DNA from: Brenneria corticis
GTDB lineage: Bacteria > Pseudomonadota > Gammaproteobacteria > Enterobacterales > Enterobacteriaceae
Reading direction: 5' to 3'
Assembly: GCF_003115855.1 (NCBI RefSeq)
Contig: NZ_KZ819088.1
Location: forward strand, 1-64,000
DNA length: 64,000 nt
Position numbers and translations under genes: made by a program. Positions 35,412-44,111 of the stretch are shown here, piece by piece (positions within the stretch are counted from its first letter, which is position 1; every line of letters begins with the position of its first letter). The notes beneath the pieces were generated by a model. That model searched no databases. It was not told the origin of the DNA and worked only from the letters and a program-made list of their open reading frames with translations.

Positions 35412-36635
35412 ATGAATGCCAAACCAGTAAACCGGGGGTTGATCGTATTAGGCACCGTTATTGCGCAAATGGGGCTGGGAACGATTTATACTTGGAGTTT
35501 GTTTAATCAACCGCTGGTCGATAAATTTGGCTGGTCCCTGAGTTCGGTGGTCACCACCTTTTCCATCACCAGCTTCTGTCTGGCGGTGGCGACGCTGTTC
35601 GCCGGGCAACTTCAGGAACGAATCGGTATCCGCCGCTTGACCCTGTTCGCCGGCGTAGCGTTGGGATTGGGGCTGATGGCCAGCTCCGGCGCTTCCTCGC
35701 TGGCGCTGATTTATATTCTGATGGGGATGGTGGTCGGCTTTGCTGACGGCGCCGCCTATATCACCACGCTTTCCAATCTGATTAAGTGGTTCCCGGAGCG
35801 AAAAGGATTAATCGCCGGTATCTCCGTCGGCGCTTTCGGCACCGGAAGCCTGCTGTTCAAATACGTGAACAGTTTTTTGATTGCTGAAGTCGGCGTATCG
35901 CAAGCCTTTTTTTACTGGGGACTCATGGTGATGGCGATGATTGCCCTCGGCAGCTTGTTGCTGAAAGAACCAAACGCTGATGCGGTGGCGAGCTCGCCGG
36001 AGTCTCTGCGTCGCGCTGCGGATTTTCCCCTGGGTGAGATGCTGGCGGTAAAAGAGTCTTACCTTCTGTTCATCATCTTTTTTACCACCTGCATGAGTGG
36101 CCTGTATCTGATCGGCATTGTGAAAGATATTGGGGTACAGATGGCCGGCATGGATATGGAGACGGCGGCCAACGCGGTGTCGGTCATCGCCATCTTCAAC
36201 ACCGTAGGGCGTATCGTGCTGGGGGCGATTTCAGATAAATTGAGCCGCCTGCGAGTGATCTCCTTTACCCTGCTGGTGACCGCCATCGCGGTTTCGGTGA
36301 TGACGTTTTTGCCGCTCAATCCACTGCTGTTTTTTATCTGCGTCAGCGCCGTCGCTTTTTGCTTCGGCGGCAATATCACCGTATTCCCGGCGATTGTGGG
36401 CGACTTCTTCGGGTTGAAAAATCACAGCAAAAACTATGGCGTGATCTATCAGGGGTTCGGCATCGGCGCGCTGTCCGGATCGTTTATTGCAACACAGTTG
36501 GGCGGTTTTCACGCGACATTCGTGGCGATAATCGTTATGTCTCTGATTTCGTTAATCATAACGCTATGGATTAAACCGCCGAAACGGCAACGTTCATCCT
36601 CCGTCAAGGCCGCGATGGCGCATGCGCAAAGCTGA
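35412..36635 (+). CDS. yhjX: YhjX-type MFS transporter (pyruvate/oxalate-formate family)
   Basis: Major facilitator of 407 residues with about 12 membrane segments (E. coli YhjX 402). GTIYTWSLFN, LQERIGIRRLT, LSNLIKWFPERKGLI and NYGVIYQGFGIG are shared family blocks of the oxalate/formate antiporter group. E. coli YhjX is induced by the YpdAB pyruvate system, and the operator in front of this gene supports the same role. Direct substrate is inferred, not shown. The similarity that I recall is moderate, so it could be a paralogue with the same regulation. Confidence 0.82.
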   Translation: MNAKPVNRGLIVLGTVIAQMGLGTIYTWSLFNQPLVDKFGWSLSSVVTTFSITSFCLAVATLFAGQLQERIGIRRLTLFAGVALGLGLMASSGASSLALIYILMGMVVGFADGAAYITTLSNLIKWFPERKGLIAGISVGAFGTGSLLFKYVNSFLIAEVGVSQAFFYWGLMVMAMIALGSLLLKEPNADAVASSPESLRRAADFPLGEMLAVKESYLLFIIFFTTCMSGLYLIGIVKDIGVQMAGMDMETAANAVSVIAIFNTVGRIVLGAISDKLSRLRVISFTLLVTAIAVSVMTFLPLNPLLFFICVSAVAFCFGGNITVFPAIVGDFFGLKNHSKNYGVIYQGFGIGALSGSFIATQLGGFHATFVAIIVMSLISLIITLWIKPPKRQRSSSVKAAMAHAQS

Positions 36636-36669
36636 TAAAATAAAGTTAAAATTATAGTAACGACATTTC

Positions 36670-36697
36670 CCGACAGGAGCCATTGCGCTCCTGTCGG
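36670..36697 (+). terminator. Hairpin after the YhjX-type gene
   Basis: Perfect 11-bp stem CCGACAGGAGC/GCTCCTGTCGG with a 6-base loop, 34 bases after the stop. The T-run is missing (TCGTATAAG follows). Confidence 0.55.
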
Positions 36698-36841
36698 TCG
36701 TATAAGCCTTACGCCTTGGGAAATGTAAAGTTATGTGGATTTAGTAACTTAAAAGTTAAGAATGCTTGAAAATGCCGCCGCAGCCCATACGATATGGGTG
36801 TTACAAAATTTTATCTTTCTGCGAGAGGAAATCAGACTGCT

Positions 36842-37717
36842 ATGATGCGTATTGCGCTTTTCCTGATCACCAACCTGGCGGTGATGTTGGTTTTCGGGCT
36901 GGTACTTAGCCTGACGGGAATTCAATCCAGCAGTGTCCAGGGTTTAATGATTATGGCCGGGCTATTCGGCTTTGGCGGCGCGTTCGTTTCGCTGCTGATG
37001 TCTAAATGGATGGCATTACGATCCGTTGGCGGCGAAGTCATTGAACAGCCACGTAACGAAACGGAACGCTGGCTGCTGGAAACCGTCCGTTCGCAGTCTC
37101 AACAGGCCGGCATCGCCATGCCCCAGGTGGCGATTTACCACGCGCCGGATATTAACGCTTTCGCCACCGGCGCTCGGCGCGATGCATCGCTGGTGGCGGT
37201 AAGCACTGGGTTGCTGCAAAACATGAGCCGTGATGAGGCGGAAGCGGTTATCGCTCATGAAATCAGCCACGTGGCCAACGGTGATATGGTTACCATGACG
37301 CTGATTCAGGGCGTGGTGAATACCTTTGTCATCTTTATTTCCCGCTTGATCGCCCAGGTCGCTTCCGGCTTTCTGTCCGGCAATCGGGATGAGGGCGGCA
37401 GCGGCAATCCGATGGTCTATTTTGCCGTGGCGACGGTGCTGGAATTGGTGTTCGGTATTCTCGCCAGCATCATCACCATGTGGTTCTCCCGCTATCGTGA
37501 ATTCCATGCGGATGCCGGCTCGGCGAAGCTGGTAGGGCGCGAAAAAATGATTGCCGCGCTACAGCGGCTGAAAACCAGTTATGAACCACAGGAAGAGAGC
37601 AGCATGCTGGCTTTCTGTATCAACGGTAAATCCAAGTCGTTCAGCGAATTGTTTATGTCGCATCCTCCGCTGGACAAGCGTATTGAAGCCCTGCGTTCGG
37701 GCGCTTACCTGAAGTAA
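36842..37717 (+). CDS. htpX: HtpX, membrane zinc metalloprotease
   Basis: Inner-membrane M48 peptidase of 291 residues (E. coli 293). MMRIALFLI at 36842 is used as start by homology; the frame extends upstream without a ribosome site. Two N-terminal membrane segments, the zinc motif HEISH (139-143), two further membrane segments, and the third ligand Glu in REFHADAGSA. HtpX degrades misfolded membrane proteins together with FtsH. In E. coli CpxR activates it; I saw only a partial GTAAA half-site upstream. A terminator follows and then ogl, a typical soft-rot order. Confidence 0.96.
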   Translation: MMRIALFLITNLAVMLVFGLVLSLTGIQSSSVQGLMIMAGLFGFGGAFVSLLMSKWMALRSVGGEVIEQPRNETERWLLETVRSQSQQAGIAMPQVAIYHAPDINAFATGARRDASLVAVSTGLLQNMSRDEAEAVIAHEISHVANGDMVTMTLIQGVVNTFVIFISRLIAQVASGFLSGNRDEGGSGNPMVYFAVATVLELVFGILASIITMWFSRYREFHADAGSAKLVGREKMIAALQRLKTSYEPQEESSMLAFCINGKSKSFSELFMSHPPLDKRIEALRSGAYLK

Positions 37718-37736
37718 CCGCTTTATCTTTTTCCGC

Positions 37737-37756
37737 AAAGGCCCTTACGGGCCTTT
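37737..37756 (+). terminator. Terminator of htpX
   Basis: AAAGGCCC-TTAC-GGGCCTTT, 8-bp perfect stem 20 bases after the stop, followed by the moderately T-rich GTCATTTCTG. Confidence 0.7.
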
Positions 37757-37859
37757 GTCATTTCTGTTTCCCGGCGAGAGCATTGGTTGCTTTTTTCCCT
37801 AGGGGCAATGTTTTTGAATCGAAAGCGCTTGATGAAAATATAGCGCATGTTTTATAAAA

Positions 37860-37901
37860 TAAAATCGCGATCACGGAAAAATGAAACATTGTTTCTATAA
37901 T
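37860..37901 (+). promoter_or_regulatory. KdgR box and CRP-like site at the ogl promoter
   Basis: TGAAACA-T-TGTTTCT at 37882-37896 matches the KdgR palindrome TGAAACA-N-TGTTTCA in all but the last base. It shares its end with a perfect TATAAT (-10, 37896-37901), so KdgR would block polymerase directly. CGCGATCACG at 37866-37875 resembles the downstream half of a CRP site, centred about -40 from the predicted start near 37908. The gap 37757-37859 holds nothing else that I can name. Confidence 0.8.
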
Positions 37902-38021
37902 GCTAAAGTAACCGGCGTTATCGCGTGAGACGGGTCGCCAAGCTGTAGACGACCACAGATAAACAGATGGCTAGTGCGCGCGGCGTCAGATTCTTCATGA
38001 TCAGTGCTAAGGATTTTACGG

Positions 38022-39188
38022 ATGGCCAAAGGCAACAAGTTTCCCCTGGAGTTTCATACCTATCAGGATTCAGTAACCGGCACCGAAGTTGTGCGTTTAA
38101 CCCCGCCCGATGTCATCTGCCACCGCAATTACTTTTATCAGAAATGCTTCACCCGCGACGGAAGCAAGCTGCTGTTTGGCGGCGCGTTTGACGGCCCGTG
38201 GAACTATTATCTGCTGGATCTGAAAACGCGGCAGGCTACGCAGTTGACCGAGGGCGAGGGCGACAATACCTTTGGCGGTTTTCTGTCTCCCCAAGACGAT
38301 GCGCTCTACTACGTGAAAAACGGGCGCGATCTGATGCGCGTCGATTTGCAAACGCTGGAAGAGAAAACGATTTATCAGGTTCCTGAAGACTGGGTGGGTT
38401 ACGGCACCTGGGTGGCCAATTCCGACTGTAGCAAAATGGTGGGGATTGAAATCAGTAAAGAAGATTGGCAACCATTGACGGATTGGAAAAAATTCCAGGC
38501 GTTTTACTTCACTAATCCGTGCTGCCGCCTGATTAATATTGATCTCTCCAGCGGCAAAGCGGCAACCATCCTGCAGGAAAACCGCTGGCTGGGCCACCCG
38601 ATCTACCGTCCCGGCGACGATAATACCGTCGCCTTCTGCCATGAAGGTCCGCACGACCTGGTCGATGCCCGGATGTGGTTTATTAATGAAGACGGCGGCA
38701 ATATGCGTAAAGTGAAGGAGCACGCGCCAGGCGAGAGCTGCACCCATGAGTTCTGGGTGCCGGATGGTTCGGCGCTGATCTATGTGTCTTATCACAAAGG
38801 CAATGCGCATCGTTATATCTGCAGCGTCGATCCCGTCACGCTGGAAAACCGCCAACTGACCGTTATGCCGCCATGCTCTCACCTGATGAGCAACTTTGAC
38901 GGCTCGCTGTTGGTGGGGGATGGTTCCGATGCCCCGGTTGACGTGCAGGATGATGGCGGCTACAAGATTGAAAATGATCCTTTCCTGTACGTATTTAATA
39001 TGCGAACCGGTGGGCAGCATCGCGTTGCTCAACACAATACCTCCTGGAAAGTGCTGCAAGGCGATCGCCAGGTAACGCATCCTCATCCTTCCTTTACGCC
39101 GGATGATAAACAGATTCTGTTTACCTCCGATGTCGATGGCAAACCGGCGCTCTATCTGGCTCGGGTTCCAGACGCCGTGCGGCAGTAA
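38022..39188 (+). CDS. ogl: Ogl, oligogalacturonate lyase
   Basis: Cytoplasmic pectate-disaccharide lyase of polysaccharide lyase family 22, 388 residues, the usual length. It splits saturated and unsaturated digalacturonate to 4-deoxy-L-threo-5-hexosulose uronate (DKI), the substrate of KduI. The protein has the repeated blade pattern of a beta-propeller with many W and H residues; CHEGPHDLVDARMW and ESCTHEFWVPDG contain conserved histidines of the metal/active site. MAKGNKFPLEFH fixes the start (38022). It sits between htpX and kdgR and carries a KdgR box over its promoter. Confidence 0.96.
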   Translation: MAKGNKFPLEFHTYQDSVTGTEVVRLTPPDVICHRNYFYQKCFTRDGSKLLFGGAFDGPWNYYLLDLKTRQATQLTEGEGDNTFGGFLSPQDDALYYVKNGRDLMRVDLQTLEEKTIYQVPEDWVGYGTWVANSDCSKMVGIEISKEDWQPLTDWKKFQAFYFTNPCCRLINIDLSSGKAATILQENRWLGHPIYRPGDDNTVAFCHEGPHDLVDARMWFINEDGGNMRKVKEHAPGESCTHEFWVPDGSALIYVSYHKGNAHRYICSVDPVTLENRQLTVMPPCSHLMSNFDGSLLVGDGSDAPVDVQDDGGYKIENDPFLYVFNMRTGGQHRVAQHNTSWKVLQGDRQVTHPHPSFTPDDKQILFTSDVDGKPALYLARVPDAVRQ

Positions 39189-39197
39189 TCTTGTGCA

Positions 39198-39228
39198 ATA
39201 AACCGCGCGTCTCGACGTCGCGGTTTAT
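39198..39228 (+). terminator. Terminator of ogl
   Basis: ATAAACCGCG-N11-CGCGGTTTAT, a 10-bp perfect stem 9 bases after the stop. The T-run is poor (CGTCATTAATTT), and the symmetric shape could also act on the other strand. Confidence 0.65.
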
Positions 39229-39399
39229 CGTCATTAATTTAGTTACATATTAATTAGTAAAGTTTTCTGGCTTCCATCATTGGCAAACTAGCCTGATTAT
39301 CGTCGTTGTTCCATTGCCATAATCAAAGCGTTCCCTTTATACTAAAACCATTGTTCTATTTTTTTTAAAACAAGAAAACTGAGTAGGGTAACCACAAAA

Positions 39400-40191
39400 A
39401 TGGCTATTGCAGATTTAGATAAACAACCCGATTCCGTGTCGTCCGTTTTAAAGGTTTTTGGTATTTTGCAGGCATTGGGTGAAGAGCGTGAAATCGGTAT
39501 CACCGAACTCTCTCAACGTGTGATGATGTCTAAAAGTACCGTATACCGTTTTTTGCAGACGATGAAATCCCTGGGCTATGTGGCGCAGGAAGGTGAATCA
39601 GAAAAATACTCGCTGACGCTAAAGTTGTTTGAGCTTGGCGCGAAAGCATTGCAGAACGTCGATTTAATCCGTAGCGCCGATATACAAATGCGCGAGCTCT
39701 CGGCACTTACGCGGGAAACGATTCATCTCGGCGCGCTGGATGAAGACAGCATCGTGTATATCCACAAGATCGATTCGATGTATAACCTGCGCATGTACTC
39801 CCGTATCGGACGCCGTAACCCGCTGTACAGCACCGCCATTGGTAAAGTGCTGCTGGCGTGGCGCGATAGCGAGGAAGTGAAAGAGATTCTTACCACCGTG
39901 GAGTTTACGCGCAGCACCCCGAATACCCTTGGTTCGCCTGAGGAACTGCTGACTCAGCTGGATTTGGTGCGCAAACAGGGATACGGTGAAGATAATGAAG
40001 AGCAGGAGGAAGGGCTGCGTTGCATCGCGGTTCCTGTTTTTGATCGTTTTGGCGTGGTTATCGCCGGCCTGAGCATTTCATTCCCAACCATTCGTTTTTC
40101 TGAAGAGAACAAACTCGGCTATGCCGACATGTTGCATACCGCGGCCAGAAATATCTCGCAGCAGATGGGCTATCACGACTACCCGTTCTGA
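39400..40191 (+). CDS. kdgR: KdgR, IclR-family repressor of pectin catabolism
   Basis: Repressor of 263 residues. Winged-helix N-terminus (about 20-80: ITELSQRVMMSKSTVYRFLQTM) and IclR-type effector domain (about 95-260). It represses pectinase, transport and catabolic genes until 2-keto-3-deoxygluconate releases it. Its targets in this window include ogl, pelW and probably kdgM. The promoter region has a TATACT (39337-39342) followed by AAAACCATTGTTCTATTTT, split here as AAAACCATTG and TTCTATTTT, which weakly resembles a KdgR box and might allow autoregulation. ACAAAA-ATG start. Confidence 0.97.
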   Translation: MAIADLDKQPDSVSSVLKVFGILQALGEEREIGITELSQRVMMSKSTVYRFLQTMKSLGYVAQEGESEKYSLTLKLFELGAKALQNVDLIRSADIQMRELSALTRETIHLGALDEDSIVYIHKIDSMYNLRMYSRIGRRNPLYSTAIGKVLLAWRDSEEVKEILTTVEFTRSTPNTLGSPEELLTQLDLVRKQGYGEDNEEQEEGLRCIAVPVFDRFGVVIAGLSISFPTIRFSEENKLGYADMLHTAARNISQQMGYHDYPF

Positions 40192-40210
40192 TTTAAACGT
40201 ATTGCGAATC

Positions 40211-40237
40211 AACCTGCCCCGGCGGCAGGTTTTTTTA
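40211..40237 (+). terminator. Terminator of kdgR
   Basis: AACCTGCC-CCGGC-GGCAGGTT followed by TTTTT; a classical rho-independent terminator 19 bases after the stop. Confidence 0.85.
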
Positions 40238-40388
40238 TGGCGGGCAGTCGCAAGCGACGTTGCGGCGATTTTTTATCGCGGGTTTAGCCCTGTGTGGGGA
40301 CGTGTAGCGGTTAGGAATCCTCGTATCGAACTTACCATGGGCTTGGTGCTAAGATAGCAACCCGTGAGTCGTTGTCTGGCAGATTGTT

Positions 40389-40655
40389 ATGAGTGGAATA
40401 GGTGTGGACACATTAGAAATGATTTTTATCGTGCTTGTTGCGCTTCTGGCCGCGCTGGTGTGGTTTTTTATCAACCGGGCAAGCGTCAGAGCGAATGAGC
40501 AAATCAAGTTGCTGCGCGAGATAGCCGAGCAGCAACGGCAACAGTTGGACCTGCTGAAAATGTTGGTGCCGCAGCAGGCAAGTGAAGATAGTGATGATTT
40601 GCAGGCGCAGGATGACGTTGCATTTGATTTTAAAAACGTCATTCCCGAGCGTTAA
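40389..40655 (+). CDS. yebO: YebO-family small membrane protein
   Basis: Protein of 88 residues (E. coli YebO 95). One membrane helix (about 9-28, ending in the conserved WFFINRAS) is followed by a basic and glutamine-rich amphipathic helix (EQIKLLREIAEQQRQQLDLL, likely coiled coil) and an acidic tail. E. coli yebO is in the same kdgR neighbourhood, where yobH and mgrB lie between; both are missing here. The function of YebO is unknown. Confidence 0.88.
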   Translation: MSGIGVDTLEMIFIVLVALLAALVWFFINRASVRANEQIKLLREIAEQQRQQLDLLKMLVPQQASEDSDDLQAQDDVAFDFKNVIPER

Positions 40656-40656
40656 G

Positions 40657-40698
40657 TGCAGGCTATCCCGTATTACGGCGCTATGCGGGATAGCTGCA
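40657..40698. terminator. Hairpin between convergent yebO and the FMN-binding gene
   Basis: TGCAGGCTATCCCG pairs with CGGGATAGCTGCA (one bulged G) around a 15-base loop, then GCGGTGAAAAAATTT. It starts two bases after the yebO stop and also ends the minus-strand gene, read as AAATTTTTTC before it. Confidence 0.6.
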
Positions 40699-40712
40699 TG
40701 CGGTGAAAAAAT

Positions 40713-41147
40713 TTATTCGATTTTCGCTATCTCTGTATTACCGGTTTTGGCATTTTCTATTGCCGCGCCGGCCAGTATTTTAAAGTCTTCCGTGGAGTGT
40801 GTTGCCCCCGTTACGCCGTCGACATCCTCGATATTTTGTTTTTCCAGCAGGCTCTGAGCCAGTTTTACCGTATATACCTCAGGAGACGTTTTTGCCACTG
40901 AGGCCATTTTTTTACCGTATTCCTTATCCGACGTTTTCAGATGACCGTCTTGCTCGCTGGTATAATCAAATTTTACGTCGGCGATTTTTCCATCTTTATA
41001 CGTTAGCTCCACAAAAGGTTTCCATCCATGGTCGTCAAAATTGATGGTTTCCGCCTTGTAGGTGCCGTCTTTAATTATACCGTCTGCGGCAAAAGCGGTT
41101 ACAGCAAAGAGACCGGTCAGAATGCCGGCTAAAAGTTTCGTCTGCAT
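40713..41147 (-). CDS. Periplasmic FMN-binding (flavinylation-type) protein
   Basis: Protein of 144 residues with a clear signal peptide (MQTKLLAGILTGLFAVTAFA, cut before ADG) and no lipobox. The mature part is one FMN_bind domain: DGTYKAE at its start and DGVTGATHST near the end. The latter holds the (S/T)GAT motif in which ApbE transfers FMN to the hydroxyl of the threonine. It should therefore be an extracytoplasmic flavoprotein carrying electrons, but no partner dehydrogenase or apbE is encoded nearby. It is divergent from thrS. Confidence 0.85.
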   Translation of the reverse strand: MQTKLLAGILTGLFAVTAFAADGIIKDGTYKAETINFDDHGWKPFVELTYKDGKIADVKFDYTSEQDGHLKTSDKEYGKKMASVAKTSPEVYTVKLAQSLLEKQNIEDVDGVTGATHSTEDFKILAGAAIENAKTGNTEIAKIE

Positions 41148-41375
41148 GACTTATTTCCTTTGTACGGGGTAGGGGGACTCGTTATTGGCAATAAAAAGGA
41201 TAACGACTGCCAATGGAGATCAAGCGGTAGAGTAACCTGCGGTTTGATAAAAAAAAGTGGACTAATTAACAAATTTACTCAATCCCCATAAAGCGAGGGT
41301 GGGATGGTATGACGTTGATTTATATCCGGGCGCGCATTTATCCTTGCCTTATTTAGTGATATTATCCCGGCTGCT

Positions 41376-41537
41376 TTTTAGGCCGAAAGGCGTACGCCGT
41401 TGAAGCGCGTACCACCAACTTGCTCCTCAATCCGACATTGTGGGTCTGACTTGATGGGCAATTATCTGAAATTAAAGAAAATTGTTTTTTGTATGTGATC
41501 TTTCGTGTGGGTCACCACTGCAAATAAGGGAATTACA
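41376..41537 (+). promoter_or_regulatory. thrS leader with translational operator
   Basis: The bases before thrS match the E. coli thrS leader in layout and in part in sequence. The domain nearest the start codon reads TTTCGTGTGGGTCACCACTG followed by CAAATAAGGG, where the CGU-containing hairpin mimics the tRNA-Thr anticodon arm. In E. coli ThrRS binds this RNA and blocks its own translation. A second hairpin candidate, GCGTACGCCGTTGAAGCGCG, lies farther upstream. The promoter itself was not located with confidence. Confidence 0.7.
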
Positions 41538-43466
41538 ATGCCTGTTATTACTCTTCCTGATGGAAGTCAGCGTCACTACGATCACCCCGTTTCCCCCCTC
41601 GACGTCGCGCTTGATATCGGTCCCGGACTGGCGAAAGCCTGTATCGCCGGACGCGTCGACGGCGAACTGGTGGACGCCGGCGATAAAATTGCGACCGACG
41701 CCCAACTGGCGATCGTCACCGCTAAAGATGAAGCGGGGCTGGAAATCATTCGCCACTCATGCGCTCACCTGCTGGGGCATGCCATCAAGCAATTGTGGCC
41801 CGATACCAAAATGGCCATCGGCCCGGTGATCGACAACGGTTTTTATTATGACGTGGATATCGACCGTACGCTGACCCAGGAAGATATCGATCTGCTTGAA
41901 AAACGCATGCATGAGCTGGCCGACAAAGATTACGACGTTATCAAAAAGAAAGTCAGCTGGCAGGAGGCGCGCGATGTTTTCGTCGCGCGCGGCGAGACCT
42001 ACAAGATCGCCATTCTGGACGAAAATATCAGCCATGACGACCGTCCGGGGCTCTATCATCATGAAGAATACGTTGATATGTGCCGTGGTCCCCATGTGCC
42101 GAATATGCGTTTCTGCCATCACTTCAAACTGCAGAAAACGTCGGGCGCCTACTGGCGAGGCGACAGCAACAATAAAATGCTGCAGCGCGTTTACGGCACC
42201 GCCTGGGCGGATAAAAAACAGCTCAATGCCTATTTGCAGCGTATTGAAGAAGCGGCGAAGCGCGATCACCGCAAAATCGGTAAACAGCTCGATCTTTACC
42301 ATATGCAGGAAGAAGCGCCGGGCATGGTGTTCTGGCACAACGACGGCTGGACCATCTTCCGCGAGCTGGAAGCCTTTGTGCGCATGAAGTTGAAAGCGTA
42401 TCAGTATCAGGAAGTGAAAGGTCCGTTTATGATGGACCGGGTGCTGTGGGAGAAAACCGGCCACTGGGATAACTACAAAGACGCGATGTTCACCACCTCG
42501 TCGGAAAACCGGGAATATTGCATCAAGCCGATGAACTGCCCGGGGCACGTGCAGATTTTCAATCAGGGATTGAAATCGTACCGCGATCTGCCGCTGCGCA
42601 TGGCGGAGTTCGGCAGTTGTCATCGCAACGAGCCGTCTGGTTCGCTGCACGGTCTGATGCGCGTGCGCGGCTTCACCCAGGACGACGCCCATATCTTCTG
42701 TACCGAAGAGCAGGTGCGCGCTGAGGTCAATAGCTGTATCAAAATGGTGTATGATATGTACGGCACCTTCGGTTTTGAAAAAATCGTGGTGAAACTGTCT
42801 ACCCGTCCCGAGAAGCGCATCGGCAGCGATGAAGTCTGGGACCGCGCCGAGGAAGATCTGGCGGCCGCGCTGACGGAAAACGGCATTCCGTTCGAATATC
42901 AGCCGGGGGAAGGGGCGTTTTACGGTCCGAAGATTGAATTTACCCTGCATGATTGTTTGGATCGCGCCTGGCAGTGTGGTACGGTGCAACTCGACTTTTC
43001 ATTACCGGGGCGACTGAACGCCTCCTACGTGGGCGAAAGTAACGAACGGCAGGTGCCGGTAATGATTCACCGGGCTATTCTGGGATCAATGGAGCGCTTT
43101 ATCGGTATTCTTACCGAAGAGTTCGCCGGTTTCTTCCCGACCTGGCTGGCCCCGGTGCAAGCGGTGATTATGAATATCACCGATAGCCAGTCTGACTATG
43201 TCAGCGAATTAAGCAGAAAATTGCAAGAAGCGGGTATTCGCGTAAAAGCAGACTTGAGAAATGAGAAGATAGGCTTTAAAATCCGCGAGCACACTTTGCG
43301 GCGTGTTCCCTACATGCTGGTCTGCGGCGATAAAGAGGTTGAGGCAGGGAAAGTTGCTGTCCGTACCCGCCGGGGCAAAGATTTGGGAAGCATTGACGTT
43401 AGTGAAGTGATCAGTAAGCTGCAGCAAGAGATTCGCAGCCGTAGTCTTCATCAATTGGAGGAATAA
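41538..43466 (+). CDS. thrS: ThrS, threonyl-tRNA synthetase
   Basis: Class II synthetase of 642 residues, the same as E. coli. N-terminal TGS and editing domains (about 1-224), catalytic core (about 243-535) with the zinc-ligand cysteine in MNCPGHV, then the anticodon-binding domain. MPVITLPDGS at 41538 is the start, preceded by AAGGGAATTACA; the frame runs on upstream into the leader. Translation is expected to be autoregulated through the leader hairpin. The gene ends four bases before the infC AUU start. Confidence 0.97.
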   Translation: MPVITLPDGSQRHYDHPVSPLDVALDIGPGLAKACIAGRVDGELVDAGDKIATDAQLAIVTAKDEAGLEIIRHSCAHLLGHAIKQLWPDTKMAIGPVIDNGFYYDVDIDRTLTQEDIDLLEKRMHELADKDYDVIKKKVSWQEARDVFVARGETYKIAILDENISHDDRPGLYHHEEYVDMCRGPHVPNMRFCHHFKLQKTSGAYWRGDSNNKMLQRVYGTAWADKKQLNAYLQRIEEAAKRDHRKIGKQLDLYHMQEEAPGMVFWHNDGWTIFRELEAFVRMKLKAYQYQEVKGPFMMDRVLWEKTGHWDNYKDAMFTTSSENREYCIKPMNCPGHVQIFNQGLKSYRDLPLRMAEFGSCHRNEPSGSLHGLMRVRGFTQDDAHIFCTEEQVRAEVNSCIKMVYDMYGTFGFEKIVVKLSTRPEKRIGSDEVWDRAEEDLAAALTENGIPFEYQPGEGAFYGPKIEFTLHDCLDRAWQCGTVQLDFSLPGRLNASYVGESNERQVPVMIHRAILGSMERFIGILTEEFAGFFPTWLAPVQAVIMNITDSQSDYVSELSRKLQEAGIRVKADLRNEKIGFKIREHTLRRVPYMLVCGDKEVEAGKVAVRTRRGKDLGSIDVSEVISKLQQEIRSRSLHQLEE

Positions 43467-43469
43467 GGT

Positions 43470-44012
43470 ATTAAAGGCGGAAAACGAGTTCAACCGGCGC
43501 GTCCTAATCGCATCAACAGAGAAATTCGCGCACAAGAGGTACGCCTGACAGGCGTCGAAGGCGAACAGCTTGGCATTGTCAGTCTGAATGAAGCATTAGA
43601 AAAAGCCGAGGAAGCAGGTGTTGATTTAGTTGAAATCAGTCCGAACGCCGAGCCGCCGGTTTGCCGAATCATGGATTACGGCAAATTCCTCTATGAGAAG
43701 AGTAAGGCCACCAAGGAACAAAAGAAGAAGCAAAAAGTTATTCAGGTCAAGGAAATCAAATTCCGTCCTGGCACCGATGATGGCGACTATCAGGTCAAAC
43801 TACGCAACCTGGTTCGCTTTCTGGAAGACGGCGATAAAGCCAAAATCACGCTGCGTTTTCGCGGTCGTGAAATGGCGCACCAACAGATTGGCATCGAAAT
43901 GCTTAACCGCGTTCGTGACGATCTGAGTGAACTGGCGGTGGTTGAATCCTTCCCATCGAAGATTGAAGGCCGCCAGATGATCATGGTGCTCGCACCCAAG
44001 AAGAAACAGTAA
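43470..44012 (+). CDS. infC: InfC, translation initiation factor IF3 (AUU start)
   Basis: IF3 of 180 residues, the same as E. coli. The only suitable start is ATT at 43470: from there the frame reads KGGKRVQPARPNRINREIRA, exactly the family N-terminus, and the stop of thrS lies three bases before. No ATG occurs before residue 68, so automatic callers truncate the gene. The AUU codon is the well-known basis of IF3 autoregulation, because IF3 itself rejects non-canonical starts. It prevents premature subunit joining and proofreads initiator tRNA. N- and C-domains are separated by the lysine-rich linker KEQKKKQKVIQ. Confidence 0.96.
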   Translation: MKGGKRVQPARPNRINREIRAQEVRLTGVEGEQLGIVSLNEALEKAEEAGVDLVEISPNAEPPVCRIMDYGKFLYEKSKATKEQKKKQKVIQVKEIKFRPGTDDGDYQVKLRNLVRFLEDGDKAKITLRFRGREMAHQQIGIEMLNRVRDDLSELAVVESFPSKIEGRQMIMVLAPKKKQ

Positions 44013-44028
44013 GGCATTCAAGTAACCG

Positions 44029-44058
44029 AACCCGCGCCGCGTTTGCGCAGTGCGGGTT
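44029..44058 (+). terminator. Hairpin between infC and rpmI
   Basis: AACCCGC/GCGGGTT with a 16-base loop containing a smaller GCGC pair, followed by TTGTTCG. It resembles the partial terminator that separates infC from rpmI-rplT; part of this RNA region is used for L20 control in E. coli. Confidence 0.6.
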
Positions 44059-44111
44059 TTGTTCGCCTTAATCTGATTCGTTGTAATTAACAATGCGAAG
44101 TGGAAATTAAC

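Noticed and set aside
41757..42989. 410-codon open frame opposite thrS
   Set aside because: Antisense shadow of thrS, without start signals.
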